A stretch of 64,000 bases of DNA from Clostridia bacterium. GTDB lineage: Bacteria > Bacillota > Clostridia > Oscillospirales > CAG-272. The stretch is taken from NCBI GenBank assembly GCA_017456145.1, contig JAFTJZ010000006.1, positions 1 through 64,000 of the forward strand, given 5' to 3'. The notes under the pieces were generated by a model, which saw only the letters and a program-made list of their open reading frames with translations, ran no database searches and was not told where the DNA came from. Shown here piece after piece: positions 6,931 to 15,483 of this stretch (position 1 is its first letter; each line of letters opens with the position of its first letter). Both the position numbers and the translations under genes were made by a program.

Positions 6931-7992
6931 ATGTCCATTGGAACGACCATCAAAAAGCTCCGTCGCGAGAGGGGTATGACTCAGGAACAGCTTGCAGATT
7001 ACCTTGGTATTACCGCAAATGCTGTGTCGCAATGGGAATGTGACCGAACGGCACCGGATATTTCACAGCTTCCAATGCTGGCAAGAGTGTTGCAGGTGTC
7101 AACTGACTGTTTACTTGGGATAGATTTCAACAAGGATGAAACAGAGATCCAGCGGATTTTGGATGAATCTGCAGCCTTTGCTCGCACCGGACAATTTATG
7201 AAAGCCATGGAAATTACGCGAGACGCCTTGAAACAATATCCGCAGTCATTTCATTTGATGGCAAGGCATGCCGAAAATATGCTTGCCGTGCGAGGACGTG
7301 AGGATGAGATAGAATTTCTGTGTGATAAGATTTTGAAGGAATGCAATGAGAGCAGTCCTCGGGATCATGCGTACAGATTGAAAATTATTTTATATGGAAA
7401 GCGTGGAAAATATGATAAGATTATGGAGCTTGCCAATAAGCTCCCCCACATATGGGTGTCGCAAGAGGAAATGCTCATGCGTTGGAATTTCAGCACCAGC
7501 GAGGAGCGGCGGATGGAGCTTATTGGGTATGCCAAATGGTATCTGACCAGTTTGGCAACCTGTCTTAGCAAGATTGCCGCGCTACCTTGTTATACCCCTG
7601 AAGAAAAAATACAGATTCGGCAGTAAATCATTGATATGATGCAAATTATATATCCGGAGAAGGATTATCTTTCAAAAGCAGGTATTTTGGCGTCAAATTA
7701 TTATTTGATTGCAGCAATCTATACGGATATGGGGCAATATGAGCAAGCACTGGATGCTTTTGAGCAGGCTTGCGAATACTTTCTGTATTGCGAACACAAT
7801 GATGGGAAAAACGTTTCTCTTACTTTCCGGGGCTACAATGGTGGAGAATGGCATTCCGACGAGCTTTCGTATTGTCGGGATTTCCTGACTTTGCTCAGTA
7901 GGGATTCATCTCTAAAGCCACTACGGGGGCATTCTCGGTATATCGAAATTGTAGAAAAATTAAGAAAAAACAAATCGGAGGAAAAAGAATAA
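6931..7992 (+). pseudogene. XRE-family HTH regulator split by an in-frame TAA
   Basis: The first part (6931-7626) encodes an N-terminal Cro/C1 HTH (MTQEQLADYLGITANAVSQWE at about residues 16-36) followed by helical, TPR-like repeats. It stops at TAA 7624-7626 after Q-I-R-Q. The same frame continues without a break as 7627-7992: I-I-D-M-M-Q-I-I-Y-P..., with further TPR-like sequence (Y-E-Q-A-L-D-A-F-E-Q-A) and a basic C-terminus. The full ORF would be about 353 codons, which fits HTH-TPR regulators. The simplest reading is a nonsense mutation in one gene (for example CAA to TAA), or a sequencing error or suppressed codon. The C-terminal fragment could restart at ATG 7636. The last base of its stop overlaps the ATG of the membrane gene at 7992. 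Confidence 0.75.
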
Positions 7993-8504
7993 TGAAAAAA
8001 GCGGGGAGTTTTATTGTCAATTCGGTTGCCCTTTTTTGGAGTTATTTTCTGAGTTCTACATTGTGCATGATCATTGTACAAACCATCATGCGTATCTTCG
8101 TTGATGCGAACAGTAAGGGAGAATATTTTTGGAAAACGATCTACCTGTATGCTTGGATGCTGGTTGTGTGTATGCTTCATTTAAAGATTACGGCATCATC
8201 CTATAAATCAAAGTTTTTAGCATATATGAGCGGAAAAGAATGGAGCTTTAAGGAGGTTTTGAAATATACGCTGAAAAACAGTGATTTTTGGCTTAACAGT
8301 GTTGGGTTTGCTATTTGGCCGATGATCCTCCCGAAATTTTTCGGTGTCATCAATTTGTTTTATTTCAGCCCTGATTTCGTGGCGAATTTTCCGCGGTCGA
8401 TTTTGTCTGCTTTGACAGTTTCCTTGCCGATTTTACTTTTTTCGTTTATCGGATGGGTGCTTACGTTGCATCGTTGGTGCAAAGATCGGATACATACAGA
8501 GTAA
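7992..8504 (+). CDS. Four-helix membrane protein of unknown function
   Basis: 170 aa, starting at ATG 7992 in a TAATG overlap with the broken HTH-TPR gene, so co-translated with it. Hydrophobic segments lie near residues 8-35, 45-68, 103-122 and 137-162. The basic H-R-W-C-K-D-R C-terminus probably faces the cytoplasm. Codon use is AT-richer than the neighbouring housekeeping genes, as for the upstream regulator. No family recognised. The pairing with an HTH-TPR regulator suggests a regulated envelope function. Confidence 0.7.
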   Translation: MKKAGSFIVNSVALFWSYFLSSTLCMIIVQTIMRIFVDANSKGEYFWKTIYLYAWMLVVCMLHLKITASSYKSKFLAYMSGKEWSFKEVLKYTLKNSDFWLNSVGFAIWPMILPKFFGVINLFYFSPDFVANFPRSILSALTVSLPILLFSFIGWVLTLHRWCKDRIHTE

Positions 8505-8518
8505 GGGATTTTATTAAG

Positions 8519-8826
8519 GCAGGGACTCTGCCCCCCGTGTTTGCGACAAGCGCGGCGGTAATCGAAAGAACATCTATGCAAACGCATGCAAATCCTGCGA
8601 ATTTGCGGGGATTCAAGAACGAATGTTTCATAAAAAAGAGCAGTACCGTGCAAAGCACGGTGAGGATGGAGCAGGGACTCAGAACCCCGCGTTTGCGGAA
8701 AATGCGGCGGTAATCGAGAGAACATCTACGCAAACGCATGCAAATCCTGCGGATTTGCGGGGGTTCAAGAACGGATTGTCTCATGAAAAAGAGCAGCACC
8801 GTGCTTTGCACGGTGCTGCTCTTTTT
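8519..8826. repeat. Two tandem degenerate units beside tRNA-Ala
   Basis: Two copies with a 152-base period start at 8519 and 8671. Each begins GCAGGGACTC, continues through a shared GCGGCGGTAATCGA block and a CGCATGCAAATCCTGCG block, and ends in a hairpin built from ACCGTGC and GCACGGT. The start of each unit resembles the complement of the 3' end of the adjacent tRNA-Ala (compare 8830-8850). No credible gene is present. The units look like decaying duplications that include a tRNA tail. Confidence 0.7.
8786..8826. terminator. Bidirectional terminator downstream of tRNA-Ala
   Basis: AAAAAGAGCAGCACCGTGC and its exact complement flank a TTT loop (19-bp stem), giving U-runs in both directions. 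It probably ends the tRNA-Ser/tRNA-Ala transcript on the minus strand. Confidence 0.85.
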
Positions 8827-8901
8827 GGTGGAGCATAGGGGACTTGAACCCCTGACCCCGACACTGCCAGTGTCGTGCGCTCCCAACTGCGCTAATGCCC
8901 C
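8826..8901 (-). tRNA. tRNA-Ala(GGC)
   Basis: The acceptor stem pairs GGGGCAT with ATGCTCC. The anticodon loop CTGGCAG gives anticodon GGC. The T-arm reads AGGGG-TTCAAGT-CCCCT. Discriminator A and an encoded CCA end it. It is 76 bases long. Confidence 0.93.
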
Positions 8902-8910
8902 TTTTACAAG

Positions 8911-8938
8911 GAAAGCAGCTTTGGTGTAAGCTGCTTTC
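8911..8938. other. Hairpin between the two tRNAs
   Basis: GAAAGCAGCTT and AAGCTGCTTTC form an 11-bp stem with a 6-base loop. There is no clear U-run, so it may be a processing signal rather than a terminator. Confidence 0.45.
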
Positions 8939-8942
8939 TTCT

Positions 8943-9034
8943 TGGCGGAGAAGGAGAGATTCGAACTCTCGAACCGCTTTTAACGGTTACACGATTTCCA
9001 GTCGTGCGCCCTCGACCAACTAGGCGACTTCTCC
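8943..9034 (-). tRNA. tRNA-Ser(GGA)
   Basis: The acceptor stem pairs GGAGAAG with CTTCTCC. The anticodon loop CTGGAAA gives anticodon GGA. A long variable arm typical of serine tRNAs is present, with T-loop TTCGAAT, discriminator G and an encoded CCA. It is 92 bases long. Confidence 0.93.
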
Positions 9035-9070
9035 ATGCGGTATTGGCGGTGTTTTCACACCGACTTGTAT

Positions 9071-9099
9071 ATGATACCACAAAGTAGGGGATTTGTCAA
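9071..9099 (-). promoter_or_regulatory. Sigma-A promoter for the tRNA pair
   Basis: On the minus strand: TTGACA, 17-base spacer, TATCAT, just upstream of tRNA-Ser. Confidence 0.8.
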
Positions 9100-9342
9100 G
9101 GGGTTTTTGAAAAAAATATTGGAAAATTATAAAAAAGCGAAGGGAGGGAATCGACGCAAACGGCGGAAGGGGCGACCGAATCAAGAGTGGCTTTGTGTAT
9201 GACGATTACACAGTCACCCGCATCATATAAGTGTTTTCCCGGGTTGTGTGAAGAGTTGTCCGCCCCGGCTGGGGCGCATCGGTCATGGAGTGATTGGGGG
9301 CAGAGATCAATGCGGACAGTCGGAGTGAAGAGCTGTCTTGAA
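9100..9342. other. Intergenic stretch without a recognisable gene
   Basis: It lies between the tRNA promoter and the terminator of the mannosidase gene. Short open frames exist on the minus strand but lack a ribosome binding site and have no recognisable content. Confidence 0.5.
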
Positions 9343-9391
9343 TAAAAAACGCCCCGATGCAACGCGCGCTCGCATCACGTGCTGCATCGGG
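9343..9391 (-). terminator. Terminator of the 9415 mannosidase gene
   Basis: On the minus strand CCCGATGCA and TGCATCGGG form a 9-bp stem with a 21-base loop, followed by GCGTTTTTTATT. Confidence 0.75.
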
Positions 9392-9414
9392 AAACGCTTA
9401 TGGAATTGTCGTAA

Positions 9415-12222
9415 TCAGAACTTCACAAGGATGGTCTGAACGGCATAAGGGGCGACGGATGCCTTGACGGTGTTCCCGCTGACAGGCAGCTCGCCGAGCA
9501 CATTCTCGTTGATATCTGCCTCGCAGGCTGCCGTGGGCGTCTTGGCAAAGGTCAGAGAGTAATCTGCGCCCTTGCCGCTGCCGTCGGACAGGCGGATCAT
9601 CAGGCCGTCGAAGTCCTCGGGGGTCTTGACTGCGCTGATATGGACGTCGCCGTCCACGGTAAGAAGGCTGCCGCCAAGAGGCAGTGTACCCTTGCCGGCT
9701 CTTGCGGAGCAAGCGGCGATGGGATGGACAAACGGAGCGGCTGCGCGGAAGAGAGTATCGTTGGCAACGCCGTCCACCACGCCGACGCCGACGCGGATAT
9801 TATGCACACCGTACTCGGGATAGGGATCGGGATCGTAGGAGCCGCGAACCAAGTCCAAAGAGATGGCATTTTCTGCGCCGCGGAAACCGTATTTGGTATC
9901 CGAGATCAGCATCAGAGCCGTCTTATCCTCGCCGTCATTCGGGATAGCCGCGGCGAAGGAATTGGCGGGAACGTCATGCTCAATGGCGGGACGGTCCAGC
10001 GTTGCGAAGGGAATGTCGTAGCGATACTTCTCGGTCGCATAACCGACGGGCAGGATGAAGTTGACCTGCGGGATATAGGTTGCGTGAGAACCGACCTCAT
10101 GGAAGTCGATGGTGGTATCGAAGTCCAGCATATTGCTGTTATCATTGAGGTAGACCGAAACGCTGAGCTTGGATCTCTCACCGAAGGACAGGTCGTAGCG
10201 AATCCACTTACGGATGCCGCCCAGATTGATGTCGTGGACGCGAACCTTCTGGGTTTCATTGAGGTTCTCGACCGTCATATAGTTGCCGACTCTCCAGGAG
10301 CTCATGCCGTGGATGGTGTTCTCCTTGATCAGGCGATAGGAGCAAGCGGGCAGTGCCACCAGATCCTCGCCGGTCTTCTTATCGACAAGAGAGATCAGCT
10401 GCATGGTACGGTGATCAAAGACAGCCTTGATGAGGTTGTTCTCCATGATCAGATCCTCGTCGTTGTAGCCGTCGTAGCGGTCGTCCCAGGAACGATTCAT
10501 CTCATTGGAGGGGATGGATTTTTCATCCAGCGTATAAGTAGCATAGCCCATCGCGGGAACCTTGACCATCAGTGCGAACTGCTTGAAGGTATGACCCCAG
10601 TAGTGGGCGCCGTTTGCAGTGATCTTATAGGCGGTCTCGTTGCCCTGCGCATCAGCAAAGAGCGCTCTGCCTGCGTCGTATTGCCAATCCCAGACGGTCA
10701 GATCACACACACCCTCATAATCATACTGGGTGGTGTTGAACAGGTGGAAGACACGCTTTTTACCAAGACCACGCTCGGTTCTGGGCATACCGTAATGCGC
10801 TGCCTGACCGACCATATATCCGACACCCGCACCCTGAGAGGTGGAGTCGCCCTTGACATCTGCCATCAGTGCGGAGGTGTCAATGGCCTCGGCCATGGTA
10901 CGCATCGCGCAGTTGGCATTGGTCTGGATCGCTGCCATAGCTCTCTGAAACTGACCGAGTGCATACTCGCGGGTATCGATCACGCCGGAGCCGGGGAGAA
11001 TGTCGTGGAAGTGGTTGAAGAGAATCTGCTCCCAAGCCTTGCCAAAGCTCTTGTTATAGCGGGGACCGCCGCCGAGCTGGTTGGCAGCTGCGCCCAGCAT
11101 CTCGGACTCGTAGATACGATCTTCACCGATGCGGTTTGCCATCTTGATGCGGGACTGGGAGGTATAGCAGCCGGTGAAGACGAAGTTCATCTCACCCTCA
11201 CGGATGGGGAGGACGTCGCGGCTGGATTCCAGCGCATGGAAGAAGTTGGAATAGGTGCTGAATTTGACCGTCGGCATGATCGGCCAGCCGGAAATGGTAA
11301 TGATACGGTCGATATCACGTCTGGTGGGACCACCGCCGTGGTCGCCGACGCCGTAGACGAACAGGAACTGATCGATGCCGTTCTGCGTGCAGAGCTGAGG
11401 AACCTTATGGAAGGAATTCTCGTCCACTGTGCCGTTGTACCAGTTGGGATCGCGCCAGACCATCAGCTCGGCGCCATTTCTTGCTCTCCAGCGATAAGCA
11501 GAGAGGTTGGATGCGTCGTTATTGCCGCGGCAGTGGTAGTAATACTTGACACCACCCTTGGTGCAGATCTCGGGGATAGAGACGTTATGACCGAAGGTAT
11601 CGGGCTCAAAGTCAAGCTCCAGCGTTGCGGGGTCCAGCTCAAGCAGCTTGGATAGATAACGCTTGGTATAAAGGATATGGCGGGCAAGAGATTCGCCGTT
11701 GGGCATGTTCTTGTCGGTCTCGACCCATGTGGATGCGCTGACCTCCCAACGACCCTCCTTGACGTACTTTTTGATCTCATCGATCATCTCGGGTGCGTAC
11801 TGCTCAATGATTTCATAGGTGGACGCTTGCGATTGTGCGAAGGTGAAGTCGGGATATTCCTTCATCAGATCAAGCACGGTGCGGAAGGTATCAACCGTGA
11901 CGGCTGCGGTCTCCTGATAGCCCCACATCCAGTTCATGTCGATGTGAGCGTGGGAGATACAGTGGACGGTGAATGCCTTGGCGTCGGCAGACAGGGGCAT
12001 GAGCATCTGCTCTGCCTCATTGCAGGCGGTGTTGGTGACCACGCCGTCGCGGGCGCGGCAATCCAGAATGTGCTGAGCGGCTTTATCTACAATCTCGTCG
12101 TAGATATGACCTTTGGCGGTGGACAGCTCCGCAGCAAAGCCGATTTCGCTGACGATGCGAGCGGTTGCGGGAGACTGACCTCGGATGCCTCCGAGAGAGG
12201 CGATCTTGTCATAGAGAGTCAT
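9415..12222 (-). CDS. GH38-family alpha-mannosidase
   Basis: 935 aa from ATG 12222 (AAAGGAGG upstream; the longer ATG at 12297 lies in the promoter -10 box). The GH38 zinc site is visible as HAHIDMNWMWGY (about residues 91-102) and the nucleophile region as DFEPDTFGHN (about 205). C-terminal beta-sandwich domains follow, as in the family. It has no signal peptide and is probably cytoplasmic, so it would trim mannose from imported glycans such as host or plant N-glycan fragments. The length is in the usual range for bacterial GH38 enzymes. It is a different subtype from the GH38 at 41085 (compare the first motifs: HAHID here, HTHWD there). It is monocistronic with its own promoter and terminator. 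Confidence 0.9.
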   Translation of the reverse strand: MTLYDKIASLGGIRGQSPATARIVSEIGFAAELSTAKGHIYDEIVDKAAQHILDCRARDGVVTNTACNEAEQMLMPLSADAKAFTVHCISHAHIDMNWMWGYQETAAVTVDTFRTVLDLMKEYPDFTFAQSQASTYEIIEQYAPEMIDEIKKYVKEGRWEVSASTWVETDKNMPNGESLARHILYTKRYLSKLLELDPATLELDFEPDTFGHNVSIPEICTKGGVKYYYHCRGNNDASNLSAYRWRARNGAELMVWRDPNWYNGTVDENSFHKVPQLCTQNGIDQFLFVYGVGDHGGGPTRRDIDRIITISGWPIMPTVKFSTYSNFFHALESSRDVLPIREGEMNFVFTGCYTSQSRIKMANRIGEDRIYESEMLGAAANQLGGGPRYNKSFGKAWEQILFNHFHDILPGSGVIDTREYALGQFQRAMAAIQTNANCAMRTMAEAIDTSALMADVKGDSTSQGAGVGYMVGQAAHYGMPRTERGLGKKRVFHLFNTTQYDYEGVCDLTVWDWQYDAGRALFADAQGNETAYKITANGAHYWGHTFKQFALMVKVPAMGYATYTLDEKSIPSNEMNRSWDDRYDGYNDEDLIMENNLIKAVFDHRTMQLISLVDKKTGEDLVALPACSYRLIKENTIHGMSSWRVGNYMTVENLNETQKVRVHDINLGGIRKWIRYDLSFGERSKLSVSVYLNDNSNMLDFDTTIDFHEVGSHATYIPQVNFILPVGYATEKYRYDIPFATLDRPAIEHDVPANSFAAAIPNDGEDKTALMLISDTKYGFRGAENAISLDLVRGSYDPDPYPEYGVHNIRVGVGVVDGVANDTLFRAAAPFVHPIAACSARAGKGTLPLGGSLLTVDGDVHISAVKTPEDFDGLMIRLSDGSGKGADYSLTFAKTPTAACEADINENVLGELPVSGNTVKASVAPYAVQTILVKF

Positions 12223-12295
12223 GTTGAAATCCTCCTTTGATTTTGAAGATCGTGGTGGGAAAGCCCCAAGATATTGTGGTGCTTTCGTTGAAAAC

Positions 12296-12324
12296 ATTAT
12301 ACCAAATCATAGGGGAAATTGCAA
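12296..12324 (-). promoter_or_regulatory. Sigma-A promoter for the 9415 mannosidase
   Basis: On the minus strand: TTGCAA, 17-base spacer, TATAAT. Confidence 0.8.
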
Positions 12325-12422
12325 TACCTTTGAGGAAATTTTTACGATTTTTTTTGGCGAACCCCTCACAAAAACTTTCAACCATCAGTTGAGTAGGCGC
12401 GCTGACTTCAACAATGCGGTTA

Positions 12423-12451
12423 TTGCATAATTTACTTCGATGTGGTATAAT
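12423..12451 (+). promoter_or_regulatory. Sigma-A promoter for the HTH-methyltransferase gene
   Basis: TTGCAT, 17-base spacer, TATAAT, divergent from the mannosidase promoter. Confidence 0.8.
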
Positions 12452-12479
12452 ATGATTGATTTTAATGGGAGGTATCTAT

Positions 12480-13295
12480 ATGAATCTTGGAAAAATGATA
12501 ACGGAGCGTCGAAAGATGATGGGGGTTACACAGCAAGTGCTTGCTGAAAAGCTTAATGTTTCTTTTCAAGCAGTTTCAAAATGGGAAAATGGTACTTCTT
12601 ATCCGGACGTGACTCTTCTTCCCGAGCTCGCGGCTGTACTGAACCTTTCCATAGATTCTTTGCTCGGCTATCCATCGCAATCCCAAACGGATTACGATAA
12701 CCGATACAACCAAGCGGGATATTATTGGGGATTGGCTCCAAATAGTATTTGTTATGAAATCATGCGACTTAAGCCCCCGACTAAACAATATAGGGTGCTT
12801 GATATCGGGTGCGGCGAGGGTAAGGATGCAGTTTTTCTTGCACGAAATGGCTACAGTGTAACTGCATTTGACATCTCGGAGCAGGGCTTGATCAAAGCAA
12901 GAGCACTTGCGGATCACTGTGATGTAAAAATAGACTTTTTCAAAGCAGATGCGCGAGATTTCAGGCTTGAAACAGAGTATGATATCATCTTTTCAAGTGG
13001 TGTATTTCATTACATTCCCGATAAGTTGCGTAGCGACATCGTTGGTAATCTAAAGCAGCACACGACGCAAAACGGGATCAATGCGATCAATGTGTTCGTA
13101 AGAAAACCGTTTATTTCTCTTGCGCCTGATATGGAGGAAAGTGAAATTTCCGCAGGTGATTGGAAATCAGGAGAATTATTTATGTATTACCACGATTGGC
13201 TGTTTCATAAAAACGAAGAAACAATTTTTAATTGTAACAGCAGCGGAGTTCCCCACAAGCATTGCATGGATGTGCTGATCGCGGAGAAAGTGTAG
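12480..13295 (+). CDS. XRE HTH fused to a class I SAM methyltransferase
   Basis: 271 aa from ATG 12480 (GGGAGG upstream). Residues about 1-70 are a Cro/C1 HTH (VTQQVLAEKLNVSFQAVSKW, then P-D-V-T-L-L-P-E-L-A). Residues about 95-240 are a Rossmann methyltransferase: the SAM-binding motif VLDIGCGEGKDAVFLA is near residue 105, an acidic F-D-I-S-E follows at the end of strand 2, and F-S-S-G-V-F-H-Y-I-P comes later. The catalytic part resembles TehB/UbiE-type small-molecule methyltransferases. A DNA-binding domain and a modification enzyme in one chain suggests a self-regulating detoxification or resistance enzyme, but the substrate is unknown. Confidence 0.85.
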   Translation: MNLGKMITERRKMMGVTQQVLAEKLNVSFQAVSKWENGTSYPDVTLLPELAAVLNLSIDSLLGYPSQSQTDYDNRYNQAGYYWGLAPNSICYEIMRLKPPTKQYRVLDIGCGEGKDAVFLARNGYSVTAFDISEQGLIKARALADHCDVKIDFFKADARDFRLETEYDIIFSSGVFHYIPDKLRSDIVGNLKQHTTQNGINAINVFVRKPFISLAPDMEESEISAGDWKSGELFMYYHDWLFHKNEETIFNCNSSGVPHKHCMDVLIAEKV

Positions 13296-13305
13296 GTAAA
13301 ACAGT

Positions 13306-13893
13306 TTGAGCATTATAAAAACGCATCACGTTACGCTGCGCGGTGGAGTCGAAGGTTGCGAAATTATTTTGAGGCCGCTTACCGACGCGGATTTGCCGGA
13401 TTTGTATCGCTGGAATGCCGATCCGGAGGTGTTGTATTGGGCGGAAGGTGAAGATATTGAAGAATATTCACCGGAGGATGTTGAAGGCATTTACGGATGG
13501 ATATCGCAAGAGAACCTCTGCTTTGCCATAAAGGTGAATGGTGAGAAGGTCGGGGAATGTTGGCTGCAAAAAATGAACCTACCTCATGTGAAAGCAATGT
13601 ATGCCGATGGTCTGGATGTCAGAAGAATCGATGCGATGATCGGAGAGAAGGCGTTTTGGGGAAAGGGCATTGGTACGCATTTTGTAGGTATGCTGATCAA
13701 ATACGCTTTTGAGTGCGAGCGTGTGGATGTGCTGCACTGCCTTTGCGAGGATTATAACAGTCGTTCATGTCGTGTTTTGGAGAAAAATGGCTTTACGCTT
13801 GTCTTGGCGGAGAAATTTACTAAGCCGCATAAAGGACAATTTCAGTATCATTGGCGGTTGACCAAGGACGAATACAACGCAAGATTGAAATAA
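13306..13893 (+). CDS. GNAT acetyltransferase, AAC(6')-like
   Basis: 195 aa. The only usable start is TTG 13306: an in-frame TAA lies at 13297-13299, and the domain (I-I-L-R-P-L-T-D-A-D-L-P-D-L-Y-R-W) begins soon after. The pattern W-N-A-D-P-E-V-L-Y-W-A-E-G, then W-G-K-G-I-G-T-H near residue 125 (acetyl-CoA binding), then N-S-R-S-C-R-V-L-E-K-N-G-F is typical of GNATs. It resembles the group that contains aminoglycoside 6'-acetyltransferases, but that does not prove antibiotic activity. It lies 10 bases after the HTH-methyltransferase gene and is probably in the same transcript. Confidence 0.75.
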   Translation: MSIIKTHHVTLRGGVEGCEIILRPLTDADLPDLYRWNADPEVLYWAEGEDIEEYSPEDVEGIYGWISQENLCFAIKVNGEKVGECWLQKMNLPHVKAMYADGLDVRRIDAMIGEKAFWGKGIGTHFVGMLIKYAFECERVDVLHCLCEDYNSRSCRVLEKNGFTLVLAEKFTKPHKGQFQYHWRLTKDEYNARLK

Positions 13894-13911
13894 AGAACAA
13901 TATGAATACAG

Positions 13912-13940
13912 AGGTGCGGGAGGGGAGCCCCCTCCCCTAC
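13912..13940. other. GC-rich hairpin before the HAD gene
   Basis: GGGAGGGG and CCCCTCCC form a tight hairpin in the 79-base gap. There is no U-run. It may belong to an intergenic repeat. Confidence 0.4.
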
Positions 13941-13972
13941 AGATTACAGGCATTTCGTAAGAAGGAGAATTT

Positions 13973-14680
13973 ATGTATAAGGTAATAGTGTTTGATATTG
14001 GTGACACGTTGATTGGTTATGAGCCGGATTCGATAACGGTCATCACAAGGCGTTTTGATAACATTGGTATAAAGATTACTGCTGAAGAGGCTGCAAAAAT
14101 CAATCAGACCATGGAATTGGGTATTGCAAAGCAGATATATCGCGAAATCAACGGCGCCGAGCGTCTGGATGATGCAGCATTTATCGAATGCATTGACCGT
14201 CAAATTTTAGCGTTACCTTTTGTAAGGGCAAAAATAAATACGGCAGAATTGGAAAAAGCCTTCAAAAATGCGCCTATACGAGAAAAACAGAATAAGATTG
14301 TCAAGCCAAACGCGCATATGGTGTTACAGGAACTAAAAAAGAAATACAGACTTGGTGTCATTTCTAATTATTCGGCATCGATGTTGGATTATTTACACGA
14401 AGCTGATTTGGCCGATTACTTTGAAACCATCGTAATATCGGAAATTGTCGGCTTTGAAAAGCCCGATCCGAAAATATATGAATGCTTTTTGCAACAGATG
14501 GGATGCGCGGCGAAGGATTGCTTATATGTTGGCGATCATCCGTTTGACGTTATGGGTGCAAAACGCGCCGGCATGGACGTTGTATGGCTGAATCAGATAT
14601 ACAATGATATGCCTGAATACATTCACGAACGTCCCGATTACATTCTACGCGATATCGGCGAATTGATTTCGATTTTATAA
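13973..14680 (+). CDS. HAD-superfamily hydrolase
   Basis: 235 aa with an AAGGAG site. HAD motif I is DIGDTL at residues 8-13 (the first Asp is the nucleophile, the third position the acid/base). Motif II VISNYSA is near residue 125, and motifs III/IV are the Lys of GFEKPDP (about 160) and GDHPFDV (about 185). The alpha-helical cap between motifs I and II makes it a type C1 phosphatase of the YjjG/HAD-IA kind. Possible substrates include nucleotides or sugar phosphates. It lies beside the his operon on the opposite strand and has no features of histidinol phosphatase. Confidence 0.85.
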   Translation: MYKVIVFDIGDTLIGYEPDSITVITRRFDNIGIKITAEEAAKINQTMELGIAKQIYREINGAERLDDAAFIECIDRQILALPFVRAKINTAELEKAFKNAPIREKQNKIVKPNAHMVLQELKKKYRLGVISNYSASMLDYLHEADLADYFETIVISEIVGFEKPDPKIYECFLQQMGCAAKDCLYVGDHPFDVMGAKRAGMDVVWLNQIYNDMPEYIHERPDYILRDIGELISIL

Positions 14681-14688
14681 GTAAAAAA

Positions 14689-14716
14689 ATTGCATTGTAA
14701 CGATGCAATCCTTTTA
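14689..14716 (+). terminator. Probable terminator of the HAD gene
   Basis: ATTGCAT and ATGCAAT form a 7-bp stem with a 7-base loop, followed by CCTTTTATT. The U-run is weak. Confidence 0.5.
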
Positions 14717-14744
14717 TTCCCCAAAAGTTTTTTGAAAGGGGTAC

Positions 14745-14776
14745 GGGGGAAACTTTTTTTCAAAAAAGTTTCCCCC
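14745..14776. repeat. Long hairpin downstream of hisIE (intergenic repeat)
   Basis: GGGGGAAACTTTTTT and its complement form a 15-bp stem. Part of a hairpin family also seen at 31110-31135, 40949-40978 and 41023-41054. It may terminate the his operon from the minus strand. Confidence 0.65.
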
Positions 14777-14787
14777 GCATTCTTCTA

Positions 14788-15453
14788 TTATTGATTATCC
14801 CCAGTCATCTTCTCCTGCTTGATCTTGTGATCAATGATATGGCGGGAGGCGAGCTCGCGGCGGATATCATCCACCGTCAGCCCCATGTCGACCATGAGCA
14901 CCATGATATGGTAGGCGAGATCGGCGATCTCATAAGTGGTCTCCTTGTGGTCGTCGGCCTTGCCGGCGATGATGACCTCGGTACATTCCTCTCCGACCTT
15001 TTTCAGGATCTTGTCGCGTCCCTTCTCGAAGAGGTAGGTGGTGTAGGAGCCTTCCTTTTTCTCCGCCTTACGGCCGACAAGCAGCTCATACAGACCGTCC
15101 ATGGTGAAGTTTTTTCGGGTGTCACTTTCAAACATGGGGTTGTGGAAACAGCTGTCCGTGCCCTCATGGCAGGCAGGCCCTTCGCGGTCAACGTAAACGG
15201 TCAGTGCATCGTAATCGCAATCGGCGGTAATGGCGACGATGTGCTGGTAGTTGCCGCTGGTCTCTCCCTTGAGCCAGAGCTCCTGCCGGGAGCGCGACCA
15301 GAAACAGGTCATCTCCTTTTCCAAAGAGATGGCAAGGCTTTCGCGGTTCATATACGCCAGCGTCAGTACCTCGCGGGAGGTGGCGTCTACCACAATGGCA
15401 GGGATCAGACCTTTTTCGTCAAATTTCAATTTGTCAATCGGAAATGCAAGCAT
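14788..15453 (-). CDS. hisIE: Bifunctional phosphoribosyl-AMP cyclohydrolase / phosphoribosyl-ATP pyrophosphatase
   Basis: 221 aa, the usual length for HisIE. The N-terminal HisI domain carries the zinc and catalytic cysteines and acidic residues (SRQELWLKGETSGN near residue 55, then D-C-D-Y-D-A and the G-P-A-C-H-E-G region near 92). The C-terminal HisE domain begins near residue 118 and has G-E-E-C-T-E-V-I-I-A-G-K. It performs steps 2 and 3 of histidine synthesis, pyrophosphate removal and ring opening. Last gene of the his operon, 30 bases after hisF. Confidence 0.95.
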   Translation of the reverse strand: MLAFPIDKLKFDEKGLIPAIVVDATSREVLTLAYMNRESLAISLEKEMTCFWSRSRQELWLKGETSGNYQHIVAITADCDYDALTVYVDREGPACHEGTDSCFHNPMFESDTRKNFTMDGLYELLVGRKAEKKEGSYTTYLFEKGRDKILKKVGEECTEVIIAGKADDHKETTYEIADLAYHIMVLMVDMGLTVDDIRRELASRHIIDHKIKQEKMTGDNQ

Positions 15454-15483
15454 GGATATTTTACCTCATTATAATATATTCAT

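Noticed and set aside
8519..8826. CRISPR array or protein-coding repeat
   Set aside because: There are only two long degenerate units without constant repeats and unique spacers, and the short frames across them have no ribosome binding site.
9640..11655. 671-codon open frame on the + strand
   Set aside because: It is fully antisense to the GH38 gene, which has clear active-site motifs, a ribosome binding site and a promoter. The antisense frame has no recognisable domain and reflects codon bias.
13973..14680. HAD hydrolase as the missing histidinol-phosphate phosphatase
   Set aside because: It lies on the opposite strand with its own ribosome binding site and terminator, and lacks the HisN-type cysteine-rich zinc loop.
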